Shown piece by piece: positions 8,870 to 17,077 of a stretch of 64,000 nucleotides of DNA. A program made the translations under genes and the position numbers. Numbering within the stretch: position 1 is the first letter of the stretch; every line of letters starts with the position of its first letter. Below the pieces are notes generated by a model, which worked only from the letters and a program-made list of their open reading frames with translations, was not told where the DNA came from and searched no databases. Where the stretch lies: assembly GCA_002307175.1 (NCBI GenBank), contig DBTS01000006.1:1-64000 (forward strand), read 5' to 3'. Source of the stretch: Rhodocyclaceae bacterium UBA1310 (lineage in GTDB: Bacteria; Pseudomonadota; Gammaproteobacteria; Burkholderiales; Rhodocyclaceae).

Positions 8870-9472
8870 TTAGCCGAGCACGGTGAGCGAGACTTCGTCC
8901 TGATGGCCGAGCATTTCCTGGGCGTGGTAGGTGCCACGGGTGCGGGTGCGCAGGTTCTGGAGGCTGTGGCTGCAGAGTGCCATGCAGGCCTGGGCGGGGT
9001 TGCTGCGCCAGATGTTCCAGAATACCGAGAAGCGGAAGCCGTGGGCCTTGCTGTCCGTCTGCATGGACAGATGGGTGCCTTGCGAGGAATCCAGCTGCAG
9101 GGCGAAGGAATCGCGGTGTGCAGGCAGGTGCGCGAGGGGATCGAGCAGCTCGGGTATCGGCTTGAAGTCTTGTGTGGCCGGCTCGGCGGGTTCGCGGGGG
9201 TAGAGTTCGTCGAGGGTCTTGCCCGGTGTGCTGGTTTCGGCGTTTTCGAGAAACTGCACGGTGATCTTCTGCCCCGGATGCATGGCAATGTGGTTCGCCC
9301 ACAGCAAACAGGTGGCTTCCTCGTTGCGGGGATGATGGCTGGCGGCGATTTCGAGGTAGGCGAGGTCGCTGTCGGTGCGGGTGCCGCTGACTTCGACGGT
9401 GACCAGTTCATAGTCGACCGTGGAAACCGTGGCAAGGTGAACGCCGTCTAGCAGCGTGCGAAGGGCGGGCAT
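8870..9472 (-). CDS. Hypothetical protein, 200 aa
   Basis: The start ATG 9472 gives MPALRTLLDGVHLATVSTVD; longer upstream starts run through repeat-like low-complexity DNA. The protein is soluble, mixed alpha/beta, rich in short conserved-looking segments (LVTVEVSGTRTD, HPGQKITVQFLENAE, FRFSVFWNIW), with no signal peptide. I do not recognise a family. It lies between a family A repeat (downstream) and a spacer of 226 bases upstream, with no operon partner. Confidence 0.65.
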   Translation of the reverse strand: MPALRTLLDGVHLATVSTVDYELVTVEVSGTRTDSDLAYLEIAASHHPRNEEATCLLWANHIAMHPGQKITVQFLENAETSTPGKTLDELYPREPAEPATQDFKPIPELLDPLAHLPAHRDSFALQLDSSQGTHLSMQTDSKAHGFRFSVFWNIWRSNPAQACMALCSHSLQNLRTRTRGTYHAQEMLGHQDEVSLTVLG

Positions 9473-9698
9473 GACGAACCAGCATAAATATGCAATCGGC
9501 TGGCATTCTAGCCCATTGGGAGGCGCATGGGAAATCAGGGTTTGTGCGTGCGCCCTGCGGGCCCTGCCCGGAAGGGCTGGGTTGGGGCTGCCTGAGGGGG
9601 CAGGAAAAGGGTGTGCTGCCATACGTAGCGTGAATTGCCGGCTCTGGCGCCGTGGTGCTCGGGTTTGGACGCCATGCATACCCTGATTGTTGGGGGCT

Positions 9699-10001
9699 TT
9701 ATCTGTCGCCGGGGAAGGCGGTACCGACGATTTTGCCATCGCGGTTAAAGATGAGCATCCAGATGGTGGTACCTGCCGAGGGTGTTGGTAGGGCGTCCAG
9801 CAGGGTTTCGCGCAATGCCCAGTAGTCGGTGTCTGAACTGGCTGGGGTTAAATGAATGGTGAGGCCAAGTTCATTGTAGGCACCGGCAAAATGGTCGCTT
9901 ACCGAGTCCACACAGGGGTGGTCGGCAAGGCGGCGTACCTCGTCTTCAAGCTGTTGCTCGGGAGTGAGGCGATCATGTTGGCGGGTTTTCTGGCGGGACA
10001 T
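9699..10001 (-). CDS. Hypothetical protein, 100 aa
   Basis: The ATG at 10001 gives MSRQKTRQHDRLTPEQQLED. The longer frame beginning at 10079 is repeat-derived. The product is acidic and soluble, with a likely ferredoxin-like arrangement (helix, strand LGLTIHLTP, helix, strand TTIWMLIFNRDGKIVG). No family is recognised. A family B repeat begins 12 bases upstream of the start codon, so promoter and leader must lie within the repeat, which may affect expression. Confidence 0.55.
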   Translation of the reverse strand: MSRQKTRQHDRLTPEQQLEDEVRRLADHPCVDSVSDHFAGAYNELGLTIHLTPASSDTDYWALRETLLDALPTPSAGTTIWMLIFNRDGKIVGTAFPGDR

Positions 10002-10012
10002 TGGGGGGATTA

Positions 10013-10216
10013 TAGGGCGCGCTGCGCGCGGAAACGGTGTTCGACCGGCGCAATACCGCTTGCGCGCCCTACGGGGCATGGCATGTCAATGATGTTGAGT
10101 GCCATAAACGAATGTGAATTGCACCGGACGAGTGGAAGCGATCATATGACGTAGACGGTGCGGTCACCGCGGAGCGGTGGGACGTGCGCGCCCACGGAGG
10201 ACCGTGGGTGCGATCA
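10013..10216. repeat. Family B, decayed A, and C repeats in series
   Basis: Bases 10013-10073 are family B (GGGCGCGCTGCGCGCGGAAA ... GACCGGCGCAATACCGCT ... GCGCCCTAC). Bases 10094-10131 are a decayed family A left arm (GTGAATTGCACC). Bases 10165-10216 are family C with both hairpins intact. Confidence 0.7.
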
Positions 10217-10705
10217 GATAAACGACACGCGGAAGGTTCTTCACTGGGCGGAGTTTTCCGCTGTCTGTATGAGGTTTAGCCAGCTGGACTGGGTGTTGAT
10301 GGCGTATCCGCCGTTGTCAGCGACTGGGTGGGGATGGTGGGTGATTATTGCAATGGGGTTTAGCAGCGGGGCGTCAGGGGAGTGGCTCGCGGATTTTCAA
10401 CAAGATCTTCACTCAATCTGGGCTTGCGCCTGAAGTCGGAGGCGGGGCTGCCGTTGGCTATCGGGCGCCTGCGCACTGCGAGGCTGCTACTGGGGTCACA
10501 GCGTATCAGACAGAGCTTGCCTTGTTAAAGCTTTTTTGCGGCAGTGAATCCGATGAAGATGATGAGTTGTTGCCGCTTGGATTTTGAAGATATTTTTTTG
10601 CATCCTGGAAAGGTTATAGGCGCTTTCAACCTGGCGTATTATTACGCAGAAATTTGTATGATTTTGTGCTGAATTCCAGGCTGATTGGTGTGCGAGGATT
10701 GTTTG
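10217..10705. other. Gap without recognised genes, upstream of a low-GC gene
   Basis: Composition shifts here from GC-rich repeat DNA to AT-richer DNA. A short perfect hairpin (GCGTA TTAT TACGC, about 10634-10647) and a TATGAT box at 10657-10662 lie in the 70 bases before the next gene and may belong to its promoter. No coding sequence is supported. Confidence 0.4.
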
Positions 10706-11257
10706 ATGAATGACGTTGAATTTATTCGTTGTCTGTGTGATGGTTATGTTCGGTGCTATCGGACTTTTAATCTACACACTTCCGCAACATGGACGGACGT
10801 GACACAACGCGAGCTTGATTATTTTTGTCGGCTTGGAGAAAGTCTGGGATTTCAAGCACGGCTTGAGCATAATCCCGGTAATAAGGATATTGCGTGGCAT
10901 GATCCAGTTTCACAAAACCTTGTGCTGTATGGGGAACGGGAGACCGAACAAAAGAGATGTGTTCCTGAAGCGCTGAGGAAGCTTCTGGTGACGGACGAAG
11001 GGCTTAAGTCTCGATATTTGTTGGCTGTTTTGGGGTGGGTATTTGAGGATGATATTGAAAAGATTTGTAGTGAGATACGACAGAAAATAGGAAGTCGCTG
11101 CATCGGGGTTATTGCTTGGGTTGGGAAAAACAAGGATGACATTGATCACCTGCAACTTTTGGTGTCGGCAGGCGGGAATTTGGTCAGGAGTCAAGCCAAA
11201 GTAGCAAAGGACTCTGCGGGCTATTGGTTCGCCTATAGTAGTTCTGGTTGGATTTAA
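10706..11257 (+). CDS. Hypothetical protein, 183 aa, possible PD-(D/E)xK-like fold
   Basis: The ATG at 10706 is preceded by GAGGAT. The gene is clearly lower in GC than its neighbours, which suggests transfer. The protein is soluble. The stretch KDIAWHDPVS followed by LVLYGERETE has the spacing of an Asp-x(n)-Glu-x-Glu core seen in some restriction-endonuclease-like families, and it is followed by helix LRKLLVTDEG and strand RYLLAVLGWVF. This assignment is a guess from pattern only. There is no methyltransferase nearby. Otherwise the gene is unrecognised. Confidence 0.6.
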   Translation: MNDVEFIRCLCDGYVRCYRTFNLHTSATWTDVTQRELDYFCRLGESLGFQARLEHNPGNKDIAWHDPVSQNLVLYGERETEQKRCVPEALRKLLVTDEGLKSRYLLAVLGWVFEDDIEKICSEIRQKIGSRCIGVIAWVGKNKDDIDHLQLLVSAGGNLVRSQAKVAKDSAGYWFAYSSSGWI

Positions 11258-11274
11258 TCAGGAAAACCGATGTG

Positions 11275-11304
11275 GACGGTGCAATTCGGTGCGCTCATTG
11301 TCAG
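11275..11304. repeat. Fragment of family A repeat
   Basis: The fragment GGACGGTGCAATTCGGTGCG with CTCATTG is a short right-arm piece of family A. Confidence 0.5.
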
Positions 11305-11439
11305 CTGCAACGGTAGCATGATGGGCGTTTGGGGGGCTGAATTGAAGCGTCCCCCGCTGCTTAATGGGGTGACGCGACAATCCAGTCATGTGGCTTGGTC
11401 TGCTCAAGGCTCCGGGCGAGAAGGTACATCTGCAAGCCC

Positions 11440-11978
11440 GCCCCGCAAAGAAGACGTGGTGCGCGGTCTGGATGTAACGAGTCTCACGCTGCTTGATTGC
11501 GTCAGCGATCTGATGGCAAACCTCGCGCAGCTCACATCCCCCAATTTTGACGAGCAGTTCAATCGTGCGCCCCTGCCACTCGACACGGCTGGTGTGCTGC
11601 GGCTCATTGAAGCGCTGCACGCGCGCGGGCTGCTCTTCATTCACGCTGGCGCTACGCTCATTGACACGGCACATCTGGGTGGCACTGACCAAGGCCGGGG
11701 GGCAGGCATGGGAAGCACATTTCCAGCCGGACTGGAACCGGCAGGTGAGGGATGGTGTTTGCTATCGTGACGATGGCATGGCGTTTTACGAATTTATATC
11801 GCCTTCACGGCAGCCGCTGGAAGACATTCGCCAACAGATCCCCGCCCATGCCGGCGACGTTGCACTGGAAACAGTCAGCCCGCTCGACATGAACTACTGG
11901 AAGCACTTCCCGCAGGGCTACAGGCTCAGCTTCATACTGCCGGAAGGTGATGATTGGCGTATGCCGGCTTCGGCATGA
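11440..11978 (+). pseudogene. Frameshifted gene of unknown family
   Basis: Two plus-strand frames read as one protein. One frame gives VTSLTLLDCVSDLMANLAQL and LDTAGVLRLIEALHARGL up to about 11680. The next frame then takes over with WVALTKAGGQAWEAHF, PDWNRQV and the C-terminus ending at 11978. Around 11670-11690 the first frame becomes Gly/Arg-rich while the second becomes protein-like, so a one-base frameshift is likely. The 5' end is not defined; the region before 11440 resembles repeat debris. The winged-helix-like order of segments (helix, helix, LHARGL, then LTKAG) is only suggestive. Confidence 0.5.
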
Positions 11979-12095
11979 TGATGCATGGGAGTGGTTCCGT
12001 AGTGCTCACAGGTGATATTGCGGCGGAAATCGCTGCGCTCCTTCCACTCTACAGGGGGCGTGTGGGGTAATGCAGGGGATGGGCGCGATCAGTTC

Positions 12096-12473
12096 TCAAC
12101 TCGCCCATGAGAAGCGTACGATGGCCAGCGCGAGTGCGAAGAGGTAGCTGTACCAGAAGCGGTCGATGCGCAACACAGTCTGCCCGCGTCGCGCCCGCTG
12201 TGCTCCCAGCATTGCCATGACGGCGCCCGTTGCGAGAGGTGTGACAATCATGTTTACCCAGCGTAGTGCTACGAGTGTCACCATGTGGCGCGGAAAGATG
12301 AAAAGACTGATGAGGCCGGCGAGCGCACCGAAGAGTGTGTAACCGATGGTTGCAAACAAGGGGTTGGGTGGGCGTCGGAAGGGCTCCTTTATCGCATGCA
12401 GGCCAAGTTCGCAGAGTATCTCCGTTACGATCTGGCCGATGAATTCGAGAAGCAGCTCAAAGAAAAACTCCAT
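12096..12473 (-). CDS. Small integral membrane protein, 125 aa
   Basis: The protein has an amphipathic N-terminal helix (MEFFFELLLEFIGQIVTEIL), then three hydrophobic segments at about residues 42-60, 64-88 and 105-121 with a short basic loop between (RRPPNPLF before, AQRARRGQ between). It resembles widespread small uncharacterised inner-membrane proteins. The start ATG 12473 is preceded on the minus strand by GGAGGGAATTGC, a good Shine-Dalgarno site. Function unknown. Confidence 0.7.
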   Translation of the reverse strand: MEFFFELLLEFIGQIVTEILCELGLHAIKEPFRRPPNPLFATIGYTLFGALAGLISLFIFPRHMVTLVALRWVNMIVTPLATGAVMAMLGAQRARRGQTVLRIDRFWYSYLFALALAIVRFSWAS

Positions 12474-12741
12474 GCAATTCCCTCCGGGGTGTGATCCGGG
12501 CCCGCCCGGTAGTGTGTGAGTATGTGACGGTTGAAGGCTTGGGACAAGCTGGGAAAGACTGACGGCATCGGCGGTAACCCGGCGCCCACGCCGGGCGGCA
12601 AAATGGGGCTTATTACCGTACGCGTAGGTCGCAGGGCTCGGTAGCTGTGATCTACCGCAGGGCGGGGAATGTACGCATGTCTGCTGGGCGCGGGGCGCTC
12701 ATCAATCACCTTGCGTGGCTACTACCTCTGGCCGCCCATTG

Positions 12742-13281
12742 TCACGCGTTGCGACGTTTGCGGAAGTTGCGCAGGCGGGTGGCGATGGTGTGAGCGTAGA
12801 GCAGCAGGAGAGACTGCGGGAGGGCCAGAACATAGCATTCAGCCCAAAGGAAAAATGCGCTCGGATAGCCGATGAAGCCGCCATGCTGGCGGGCAAGCCA
12901 GTCCATCGCCGAGGTGAGTGGTGCTGCCACCAGGCCGAACGGAATCCACACCGGGAAATATTCCAGTAGCAGGAGTTCTCCGATCCCCTCGGAGTTGGCG
13001 AATTTCGGATAAGACGCTGCGGGTGCCAGCAGGATAAACAGGATGGAGAGGCTGATGACACAGTGCAGTGCGATGTGATGCAGGCGTTTGCCTGTGTGGT
13101 CGGCCAGTGCATTGATAGACCAAAGAATCCACGCGAGCGGGATCAGAAAGATGACCCAGGTCAGTATTTTCAGGGTATCCCCAAAAAGAAAGTACAGGCT
13201 CGCCAAGCATAGCGTGAGCAGGTAAAAGCCGCGAACGATGGTGCGCAGGAGGCTGAGTGGACTGGCTGGTTTGTTATGCAT
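12742..13281 (-). CDS. Hypothetical polytopic membrane protein, 179 aa
   Basis: Four to five hydrophobic segments are visible (about residues 12-34, 36-54, 68-88, 104-124 and 138-160), with a basic C-terminal tail TRLRNFRKRRNA that should be cytoplasmic. No family is recognised. The ATG at 13281 lies 6 bases after the stop of the hen1 stump, which may now supply its leader. Confidence 0.7.
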   Translation of the reverse strand: MHNKPASPLSLLRTIVRGFYLLTLCLASLYFLFGDTLKILTWVIFLIPLAWILWSINALADHTGKRLHHIALHCVISLSILFILLAPAASYPKFANSEGIGELLLLEYFPVWIPFGLVAAPLTSAMDWLARQHGGFIGYPSAFFLWAECYVLALPQSLLLLYAHTIATRLRNFRKRRNA

Positions 13282-13287
13282 TTGGCC

Positions 13288-13455
13288 TCATTTGATATGA
13301 TGAATGGCAAAGGCAAGACAGAGGGTGGCCTCGGGAAAGAACACGTGCGCCGTGCCCTGCGCCAGCGGGCGGCTATGCGCATGGGCAGGATTCTTGCGCA
13401 GCAGATAGCCCAGATCCGTGGCCGGCTGATGCGTGGTGGTGATAGTGAGGAGCAT
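13288..13455 (-). pseudogene. hen1: hen1 5' stump (RNA 3'-terminal 2'-O-methyltransferase)
   Basis: The 55-residue frame from ATG 13455 begins MLLTITTTHQPATDLGYLLR and continues to AHVFFPEAT. This is the very conserved start of bacterial Hen1, the enzyme that 2'-O-methylates RNA 3' ends during Pnkp/Hen1 RNA repair. The normal protein has roughly 450-500 residues; here the frame leaves homology after PEAT and stops. Neither the rest of hen1 nor pnkp is seen in the window. The gene appears to have been cut by a deletion that put the membrane-protein gene at 12742-13281 behind it. Confidence 0.75.
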
Positions 13456-13979
13456 GTTATAGCGATGACTGACCGGGTATGCGGGATAGGTGGGGAGTAT
13501 AGCGGAGGGGGCGCGGGTTGGGGGTTGGGATTCGATTGGATGGCGCGCTGCGCGCGGAAACGGTGTTTGACCGGCGCAATTCCGCTCACGCTCCATTGTT
13601 CCGCTTCGCGCGCCCTACGAAAAACACACGTGTCATTGGGTGATGGGCGTACAGGCTCTGGTAGTGCGCCAGTGCAGCATAGCGGAACTGCGCCGCGTGG
13701 GAGTTCTCGCGCTTTGTTCGTTTAGTTCCCTGTGGCAATAGCCAGGTTTGGCCCTTGAATGGGATGGGCAGCCTGCCATCTGATCTTGAAACCCATTGGT
13801 GTCGGCGGTGCCAGGCAGGGAATCGCTGGACGCGGGGGTGGATTCAGACTACTTTGGCAGGGCTCATCCTGCGCTGTGTGGCGCGGGAATGGTGAGTCTG
13901 GGGCATGCGCCCGAATCCTGCTGCGCTGGCGTTGCAGGGGCTTGGCCTGATCCGGTGGTCTGATTGTGCAGGAGATGCT
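13456..13979. other. Gap with a family B repeat
   Basis: Apart from the family B repeat at 13542-13619, I see no structured element or gene in these 524 bases. Confidence 0.45.
13542..13619. repeat. Intergenic repeat, family B
   Basis: The element contains GCGCGCTGCGCGCGGAAACG, then GACCGGCGCAATTCCGCTC, then CATTGTTCCGCTTCGCG and CGCCCTACG. It shares the CATTGTTCCGCTTCGCG block with family A in altered form. Confidence 0.75.
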
Positions 13980-14231
13980 ATGGAACGGGAAAGCTTTGAT
14001 GATGTTGCCGGGGCGATACGCGAGCAGTTTGGCGGGGAGAAGGTGATCATCCATTTGATGGGCGGGGAGAATCTTTCCGGAGTGATTGATGAGCGCACCT
14101 ACGGCTTGTCGAATTGCCTGAAGGTGGTGATCAACAATGGGGAAATCCGCCTGGTGAATGCGGCGTGCGTGATTTTTGTGGCGGAGGAGAAGGCGAAGAT
14201 TCCGTCGCAGCCAGCGTTCAGCGCGTTGTAG
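13980..14231 (+). CDS. Small hypothetical protein, possible LSm/SH3-like barrel, 83 aa
   Basis: The ATG at 13980 has GGAG close upstream; the frame's earlier ATG at 13905 is in a poorly coding stretch. After an N-terminal helix (ESFDDVAGAIREQFGG) come strands that alternate like an SH3 or LSm barrel: KVIIHLMGGENLSGVI, CLKVVINNGEIRLVN, CVIFVAEE. The VxLxxGxxxxGxI pattern is typical of LSm/Hfq-type folds, but no Hfq Sm2 motif is present. It is alone and followed by a family A repeat. Confidence 0.55.
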   Translation: MERESFDDVAGAIREQFGGEKVIIHLMGGENLSGVIDERTYGLSNCLKVVINNGEIRLVNAACVIFVAEEKAKIPSQPAFSAL

Positions 14232-14311
14232 GCGAAGAGGCGGGCGCTGGGATGGTATTGGCTGTGTGATTGATGTGCGTGTTGTTGCGGGGTGTGGGCG
14301 AGATCAGAAAA

Positions 14312-14363
14312 GGCGCGCGGAAGGTGCAATTCGCTGCGCTCATTGTGCGCTTCGCCACCCTAC
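14312..14363. repeat. Half copy of family A repeat
   Basis: The right arm only: GCGCGCGGAAGGTGCAATTC, then GCTGCGCTCATTGTGCGCTT and CGCCACCCTAC. Confidence 0.75.
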
Positions 14364-14394
14364 TAAAATCGGCACGTTCTGCTGATTTTTTGGT

Positions 14395-14856
14395 CTATTT
14401 GAAGATACCAGCTTTGTCGGTGGCGCGGACGAGTTGCGTAAGCTTGTCGACGTTGCAGGCTGTTGGGCCAAGGTTGCGGCAGTAGTTGAGGGCACGTAAG
14501 GTGTCTTGCCGGGCTTCGTCTTCGGCGTTGCGGTGGCGCGCGAGGATGGCGAGGCGGATGTAGTCGAGCGCAGAGCCAATGTTCATCACCTTGGCGTCGA
14601 AGAGGGGGTCGTGGCGGGCGCGCATGCGCTCGGTGTAGGCAATGTGAGTGCGAAGAGCATCTTCGCGGGCGGTGTCGGTGCCTTCGCGGAGCTGGGTGTC
14701 GATGTAGGTGTGGATGGATTCAAATTCCGTTACGCTGAGCGCGAGGTCGCTTGCGTGCTTGATGGCGAGGGTGTGACGGTAGCCGAGGATGCCGCCTAGG
14801 CAGAGTGCCGCGAGGGCAATGATCAGGGCGTAGAGGCGGATTGTGTGACGGGGCAT
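14395..14856 (-). CDS. Membrane-anchored hypothetical protein, 153 aa (tandem paralogue 2)
   Basis: An N-terminal membrane anchor (LYALIIALAALCLGGILGYR) is followed by a helical periplasmic domain. It is clearly paralogous to the protein encoded just upstream (14941-15405): both share YxDTQLREGTDxAREDA, IR/MRxRHDPxFxAxV, LAILARxRxAEDEARQD, NYC.NL and the identical ending DKAGIFK. The domain has two or three Cys (NYCRNLGPTACNVDKL) that could form a disulfide. No known family. The two genes are about 80 bases apart on the same strand and look like a duplication. Confidence 0.75.
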   Translation of the reverse strand: MPRHTIRLYALIIALAALCLGGILGYRHTLAIKHASDLALSVTEFESIHTYIDTQLREGTDTAREDALRTHIAYTERMRARHDPLFDAKVMNIGSALDYIRLAILARHRNAEDEARQDTLRALNYCRNLGPTACNVDKLTQLVRATDKAGIFK

Positions 14857-14940
14857 CGGGGTACGTGTGCTTGGGTGCCAGGCCTGTGAGTCAAAGCCTT
14901 GGGAGGCGCATTCGGCCTACCCTGGGATAATCGGATTGGT

Positions 14941-15405
14941 CTATTTGAAGATGCCGGCTTTGTCCAGCGTGTGGATGGTTTCAATGAGTTTGTCGGCGTT
15001 GCAGGTCTGCCAGTCGAGGTGCAGGCAGTAGTTCATGGCGTGGCCGATGTCTTGCCGGGCTTCGTCTTCGGCGCCGCGCTTGCGGGCGAGGATGGCGAGG
15101 CGGGTGTAGTCCATGGCGGAGTCGAAGTCGGTGACCCTGGCGGTGAAGAAGGGGTCGTGGCGGCCACGGATGCGCTCGGAGAAGGCGATGTGGGCGCGGA
15201 TGGCGTCTTCACGGGCGTCGTCGGTGCCTTCGCGGAGCTGGGTGTCGAGATAGGCGCGGATGTAGTCGATTTCCGTGCTGTCGAGTGCTGTGGTGGCGCT
15301 GCCGGCCTGGGCGGTGGCGTAGCGGTAGCCGATGAAGCCGCCGAGGGTGAGCGCGACGATGGCAATGGCGAGGGCGGCGAGGCTGAGCTTGAGGCGCTGT
15401 GACAT
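14941..15405 (-). CDS. Membrane-anchored hypothetical protein, 154 aa (tandem paralogue 1)
   Basis: The anchor (LKLSLAALAIAIVALTLGGF) and domain match the neighbour at 14395-14856 along the whole length, ending LDKAGIFK in both. ATG 15405 is used; a TTG at 15435 in the same frame would extend by ten residues up to the upstream gene's stop. The upstream LMW-PTP-like gene ends 30 bases before this start, so the three genes probably form one transcript. The function is unknown. Confidence 0.75.
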   Translation of the reverse strand: MSQRLKLSLAALAIAIVALTLGGFIGYRYATAQAGSATTALDSTEIDYIRAYLDTQLREGTDDAREDAIRAHIAFSERIRGRHDPFFTARVTDFDSAMDYTRLAILARKRGAEDEARQDIGHAMNYCLHLDWQTCNADKLIETIHTLDKAGIFK

Positions 15406-15435
15406 GGGTGGGGGTGAGTGATCGTGAGTGGGCAA

Positions 15436-15768
15436 TCAGGCTTCGGCGGGCAGATGCTGTGTGACTTTTGACATGAGCAGCTCGATCAGCGCGGGGGCCA
15501 TGAAGGTGTAGGCATCGGGGATATCGAGGCAGATGATGCGCTGGCCGTGGATGTGGCGCCTGAATTTTTCGGTGAGCTTGCTGCGCTGGGCTTTTTCCAT
15601 CACGAAGATGAGGTCGGCCCATTCGACGAGTTCGCCGGTGACGGGGTTGTCGGCTTCGTGGCTCAGCCCGGCGGAGGTGCATTCGACGCCGGGGTAGGAG
15701 GCAAACACCTGCTCGGCGGTGGGGCTTCTGAGCTTGTTTTTACCGCAAATGAAGAGGACGTTGAGCAT
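15436..15768 (-). CDS. Low-molecular-weight protein tyrosine phosphatase-like protein
   Basis: The 110-residue protein starts MLNVLFICGKNKLRSPTAEQ; Cys8 and Arg14 form the CX5R phosphate-binding loop followed by S15. The segment DIPDAYTF near residue 82 corresponds to the DPY/DxY general-acid loop. It is about 40 residues shorter than ArsC or Wzb-type enzymes and belongs to the compact LMW-PTP group. It could dephosphorylate tyrosine or arginine phosphate, but the substrate is unknown. It heads a three-gene run with the two anchored paralogues. Confidence 0.8.
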   Translation of the reverse strand: MLNVLFICGKNKLRSPTAEQVFASYPGVECTSAGLSHEADNPVTGELVEWADLIFVMEKAQRSKLTEKFRRHIHGQRIICLDIPDAYTFMAPALIELLMSKVTQHLPAEA

Positions 15769-16055
15769 CTGATTCAGAAAGACGGGTAACGGGTTCTACA
15801 TGCCGACCGGGGCTGTCGGGTTTTACGGCGAGCGCCAAGTGTACGACCAAAGTATGACGTCTGCCAATGGCGGGCAGGCGTTTTTTTAGCTTTTTTGCGG
15901 GGTGGGGCCGCATTCCCTTGAAGTACGGGAAGGACCAAAAGTATGCCTGCTTGGGTAAAGCAGTTGTTGATGTGACGTATTTCCTACATGGAGCCACATC
16001 GACGTCCTACGATTTGTTTTAGCTGTACTTGCAAATCGTGAAGATGGGAGCGTGT

Positions 16056-16466
16056 ATGAGTTATCGTGGTCTGGCGGAACAGTTTGTTTGGGTAATTTCC
16101 ATATCTTCAGTGTTTGGCTGTGCGTCTGCTCCAAGCCAGGAACAGATGCAAAACGCAAATTACGGAAGAGATTTGTCGTCAGTTGAATGTACTGAAGTAG
16201 CTGAGCGAGTCGTTGCTGACACACTAAAGGATCCCGGTGCTGCACAATTCCGTAACATGCCTTGTTCTAAGGGGTACTGGAAGTCTGTGCCCATAATGGG
16301 GATGGGGGTTGAATTTGGCTGGATTCAGAAAGGCGAAGTGAATGGCAAAAATTCATTCGGAGGTTATGTCGGCTTTCGTCCGTACCAGGTTTTGATTAGG
16401 GATGGGGTAGCGATTCGGTATTGTGTCTCCGATCAAAATGGGGTTTGTATCCCCGTTGCCCGATGA
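16056..16466 (+). CDS. Predicted lipoprotein, 136 aa
   Basis: The signal peptide ends in the lipobox VFGC (Cys about residue 22), followed by ASAPSQEQ. ATG 16056 is preceded by GGGAG at a good distance; two earlier ATGs in frame give longer leaders. The mature protein contains a TEVAERVVADTLKDPGAAQF motif, which resembles small lipoproteins where a hydrophobic Gly-rich turn follows (SVPIMGMGVEFGW, SFGGYVGFRPYQVLI). Four more Cys are present in the mature part. The family is not named with certainty. The gene is convergent with the VOC gene. Confidence 0.7.
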   Translation: MSYRGLAEQFVWVISISSVFGCASAPSQEQMQNANYGRDLSSVECTEVAERVVADTLKDPGAAQFRNMPCSKGYWKSVPIMGMGVEFGWIQKGEVNGKNSFGGYVGFRPYQVLIRDGVAIRYCVSDQNGVCIPVAR

Positions 16467-16491
16467 ATCTGAGTATTCCTTGCTTATTTGG

Positions 16492-16914
16492 TCAGTCATC
16501 CGGGAAGGTCCACTGCGGGTTCCAGGCAACTTCCCAGAGGTGGTTGTCGGGGTCGCGGAAATAGCCGGCATAGCCACCCCAGAAGGTGGACTGGGCGGGC
16601 TTGACGATCGAAGCGCCGGCCAATGCGGCTTGTTTCATGACGGCATCGACCTCTGTCTGGGAATTGACGTTGTGTGCAATGCTGCAGGCGCCGCCACCAG
16701 CGGCCAGCGGAATGCCGGCATCCCTGGCGAGGCTTTGGCGCGGAAAGAGGGCCAGCTTGAGGCCGCCCTGGAGATCGAAGAAGACGACCGCTCCCCCCTC
16801 AAATTCGCAGCCGACGATACCCTGCGTGGCCAGCCCGAGGCCGTCGCGGTAGAAGCGCAGCGAGGCTTGCAGATCTTCCACTCCGAGCGTGATGAGGCTG
16901 ATGCGTGCTTGCAT
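16492..16914 (-). CDS. VOC-family (glyoxalase/bleomycin-resistance-like) protein
   Basis: The 140-residue protein from ATG 16914 has the paired beta-alpha-beta-beta-beta modules of the vicinal-oxygen-chelate fold: RISLITLGVEDLQASLRFYR, LGLATQG, VFFDLQGGLKLALFPR in the first half and VMKQAALAGASIVKPAQ, GYFRDPDNHLWEVAWNP in the second. The Glu of LWEVAWNP is the expected metal ligand, but the usual first-strand His is replaced, so metal binding may be altered. The substrate is unknown. It stands alone. Confidence 0.85.
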   Translation of the reverse strand: MQARISLITLGVEDLQASLRFYRDGLGLATQGIVGCEFEGGAVVFFDLQGGLKLALFPRQSLARDAGIPLAAGGGACSIAHNVNSQTEVDAVMKQAALAGASIVKPAQSTFWGGYAGYFRDPDNHLWEVAWNPQWTFPDD

Positions 16915-17077
16915 GGGGCACCTCCGCAGATGGGGTCGCATGCGCCGGAAGGCGCATGACTATGCCGGGATTATAGGCTTGAACGGTGCATGGGATGCTG
17001 CCTTGCAGGGCGGAGGGGCGATGCTCCGGTGGGCATGGCATCTCCTCTTTGCCACCACGGGCGGCCTCTTGCTGCGG

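Noticed and set aside
13455..13596. Upstream extension of the hen1 stump
   Set aside because: The extra residues come from a family B repeat; Hen1 proteins start exactly at MLLTI.
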